In this document: in pieces, positions 63,045-64,000 of the stretch
How positions within the stretch are numbered: position 1 is the stretch's first letter
Layout of the letters: the number at the start of each line of letters is the position of its first letter
Assembly: GCF_905404315.1 (NCBI RefSeq)
Contig: NC_066296.1
Location: 7,130,001 to 7,194,000 of the forward strand
From: Leptidea sinapis
Lineage: Eukaryota; Arthropoda; Insecta; Lepidoptera; Pieridae
DNA: 64,000 nucleotides
Direction: 5' to 3'
Notes under the pieces: model-generated
Seen by the model: the letters and a program-made list of their open reading frames with translations, nothing else
What the model was told of the DNA's origin: nothing
Databases searched by the model: none
Made by a program: the position numbers and the translations under genes

Positions 63045-63380
63045 CTTTGGTGCAATAGATTTCTCGATGTAGCAGTATTATTACTTATAACTAATAATAA
63101 TAATTTGAGCCATATTGTTGTTTCAATATTAACTAAGAGAATATTATTTCATTAAGTATAATTCAAAGTTTAAAAATGTCCTACTACATGGCAGTTTTTT
63201 TTATTTCTACGGTAGTACAAGAGAGTGCGTTGCGGTGGTCACTTAACATGAGGTGGTCTCTTCTGCTTTGTCCTCAAAGGGAGATTTTTTGGTTTCAAAA
63301 CTTTGAGATCGGATGGATGCAGGATGTATTATTATAACAACAAAATGAAGTATTAAAATTAAACAAAAAGTAGAAATAAT
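63045..63380. other. Stretch without recognised gene; downstream of the cuticle-type gene
   Basis: A weak GACATTTT..A-type A+T-rich sequence with a short TGGTC-rich patch near 63235-63265. It lies 3' of the minus-strand gene ending at 63436. Confidence 0.4.
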
Positions 63381-63384
63381 TAGT

Positions 63385-63390
63385 TTTATT
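63385..63390 (-). promoter_or_regulatory. Poly(A) signal AATAAA of the cuticle-type gene
   Basis: TTTATT on the + strand is AATAAA on the - strand, about 45 bp after the stop codon at 63436-63438. The position suits a short 3' UTR of this gene. Confidence 0.6.
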
Positions 63391-63435
63391 CAGCCAATCA
63401 GAAGAAGAGATAGTTTGAGAGTATTCTTCGTCTAC

Positions 63436-63692
63436 TTAGTATCCGTGTCCGCCATAGCTCTTGTATCCACCGTAACCGTATCCTCCTAAACCGTATCCTC
63501 CATAGCCGAGTGAGACAGGTGCGACCACGGTCTTAACGATGGGGACAGTCCTCACGATGGGGATAGGCCTCACGATTGGGACAGTGGGGACGTACGAAGT
63601 GCGGATCACGGGAATCGGGGCTGCCTTGTACAAGTTGGAGTAGGAATACGCAGCTGGCGCAATTATCGGTGCTGATATTATTGGTGCTGGAA
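63436..63692 (-). CDS. Last exon of a small secreted cuticle-type protein
   Basis: On the - strand, acceptor TGTTGTTTTCAG ends at 63693 and the exon runs to TAA at 63438-63436. It gives about 84 residues after a split codon. The first part is rich in Pro, Val, Ile and Ala (V-P-A-P-I-I-S-A-P-I-I-A-P), then repeats of the form P-I-V-R-x-V/I-P-I-V-R/K. It ends with a Gly-Tyr tail (G-Y-G-G-Y-G-L-G-G-Y-G-Y-G-G-Y, ending G-G-H-G-Y). Low-complexity Pro/Val blocks with GYGGYG ends are typical of insect cuticle or other extracellular matrix proteins. The first exon, with the expected signal peptide, lies beyond the window edge. No chitin-binding RR domain is seen. The adjoining intron holds a LINE tail. 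Confidence 0.8.
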
Positions 63693-63729
63693 CTGAAAAC
63701 AACATTATTAATATAATAAAAGGTATAAA

Positions 63730-64000
63730 TATTCTCAAAATTGATTCCTTTAGAACTCTTCTTGATGTCATTTGTAAAATACTAGATACTACTACCGCAT
63801 CGGAAATAAATGGCGCTTTGAAAGAGTAGAACCGGCGCAAGAAACTTTCCCAGCATTTTTTTTTTATTTTTTTTAAATAAAATATACAATATTGAACTTT
63901 CATTGTTATTGTTATAAAATATTGTCCGATCACTTAGATAGCTGTGGAGTAGTAAGATTTACAACAGAGCTATTTTTTAGGAAAAAAATTTAAATTTATT
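63730..64000 (-). mobile_element. CR1-like LINE (family A) C-terminus and tail, in the intron of the cuticle-type gene
   Basis: On the + strand TTGATTCCTTTAGAACTCTT, ACTACCGCATCGGAAATAAA and GGCGCAAGAAACTTTCCCAG, then TTGTCCGATCACTTAGATAG, are the reverse of 24540-24790. It is in the same orientation as the host gene and may run past the window end. Confidence 0.85.

Overview
The window looks like nuclear DNA from a lepidopteran (moth or butterfly). By eye it is strongly A+T rich, has long introns and almost no open coding sequence, and is crowded with repeats typical of Lepidoptera: 3' ends of Jockey/BS-like, CR1-like and RTE-like LINEs, poly(A)-tailed SINE-like repeats, and many short elements with terminal inverted repeats. 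There is no prokaryotic operon structure, no CRISPR array and no rRNA.

Only two host genes can be supported well. The first is a muscarinic acetylcholine receptor on the + strand, most like the insect A type. Its last exon (35324-36089) encodes the end of the third intracellular loop, TM6, TM7 and the C-terminal tail. A preceding exon lies at 32560-32732 and a probable earlier loop exon at 23102-23207. The splice phases of all three agree. TM1 to TM5 are not seen and should lie further left, so most of 1-35 kb is probably intron. The second gene, on the - strand at the right edge, is the last exon (63436-63692) of a small secreted Pro/Val/Ile- and Gly/Tyr-rich protein of cuticle-protein type. 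A weak candidate first exon of an unknown gene sits at 43604-43679 between two copies of an inverted repeat.

Layout: 1-23 kb is LINE, SINE and MITE debris in a presumed receptor intron, including a 240-bp tandem duplication that copied a nested insertion (6.05-6.53 kb) and a 447-bp inverted repeat whose arms each contain a tRNA-like cloverleaf (21.2-21.7 kb). 23-36 kb holds the receptor exons, each closely hemmed by mobile elements. 36-58 kb is intergenic or intronic and holds a second tRNA-like inverted repeat (36.5 kb), a TTAA-flanked MITE (40.6 kb), a short element with a decayed THAP-type start (42.2 kb), a palindromic-ended MITE (48.4 kb) and the longest LINE copy (54.4-56.2 kb). 59-63 kb is a Tc1/mariner-superfamily transposon with TIRs of about 170 bp, split by a CR1-like retrotransposon.

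The mobile elements appear dead here: the reverse transcriptases and transposases are truncated or frameshifted. The most unusual signals are the tRNA-like inverted-repeat family, the THAP-bearing miniature element and the hairpin-ended MITE. Family names are assigned by motif recognition, and all repeat boundaries are visual estimates.
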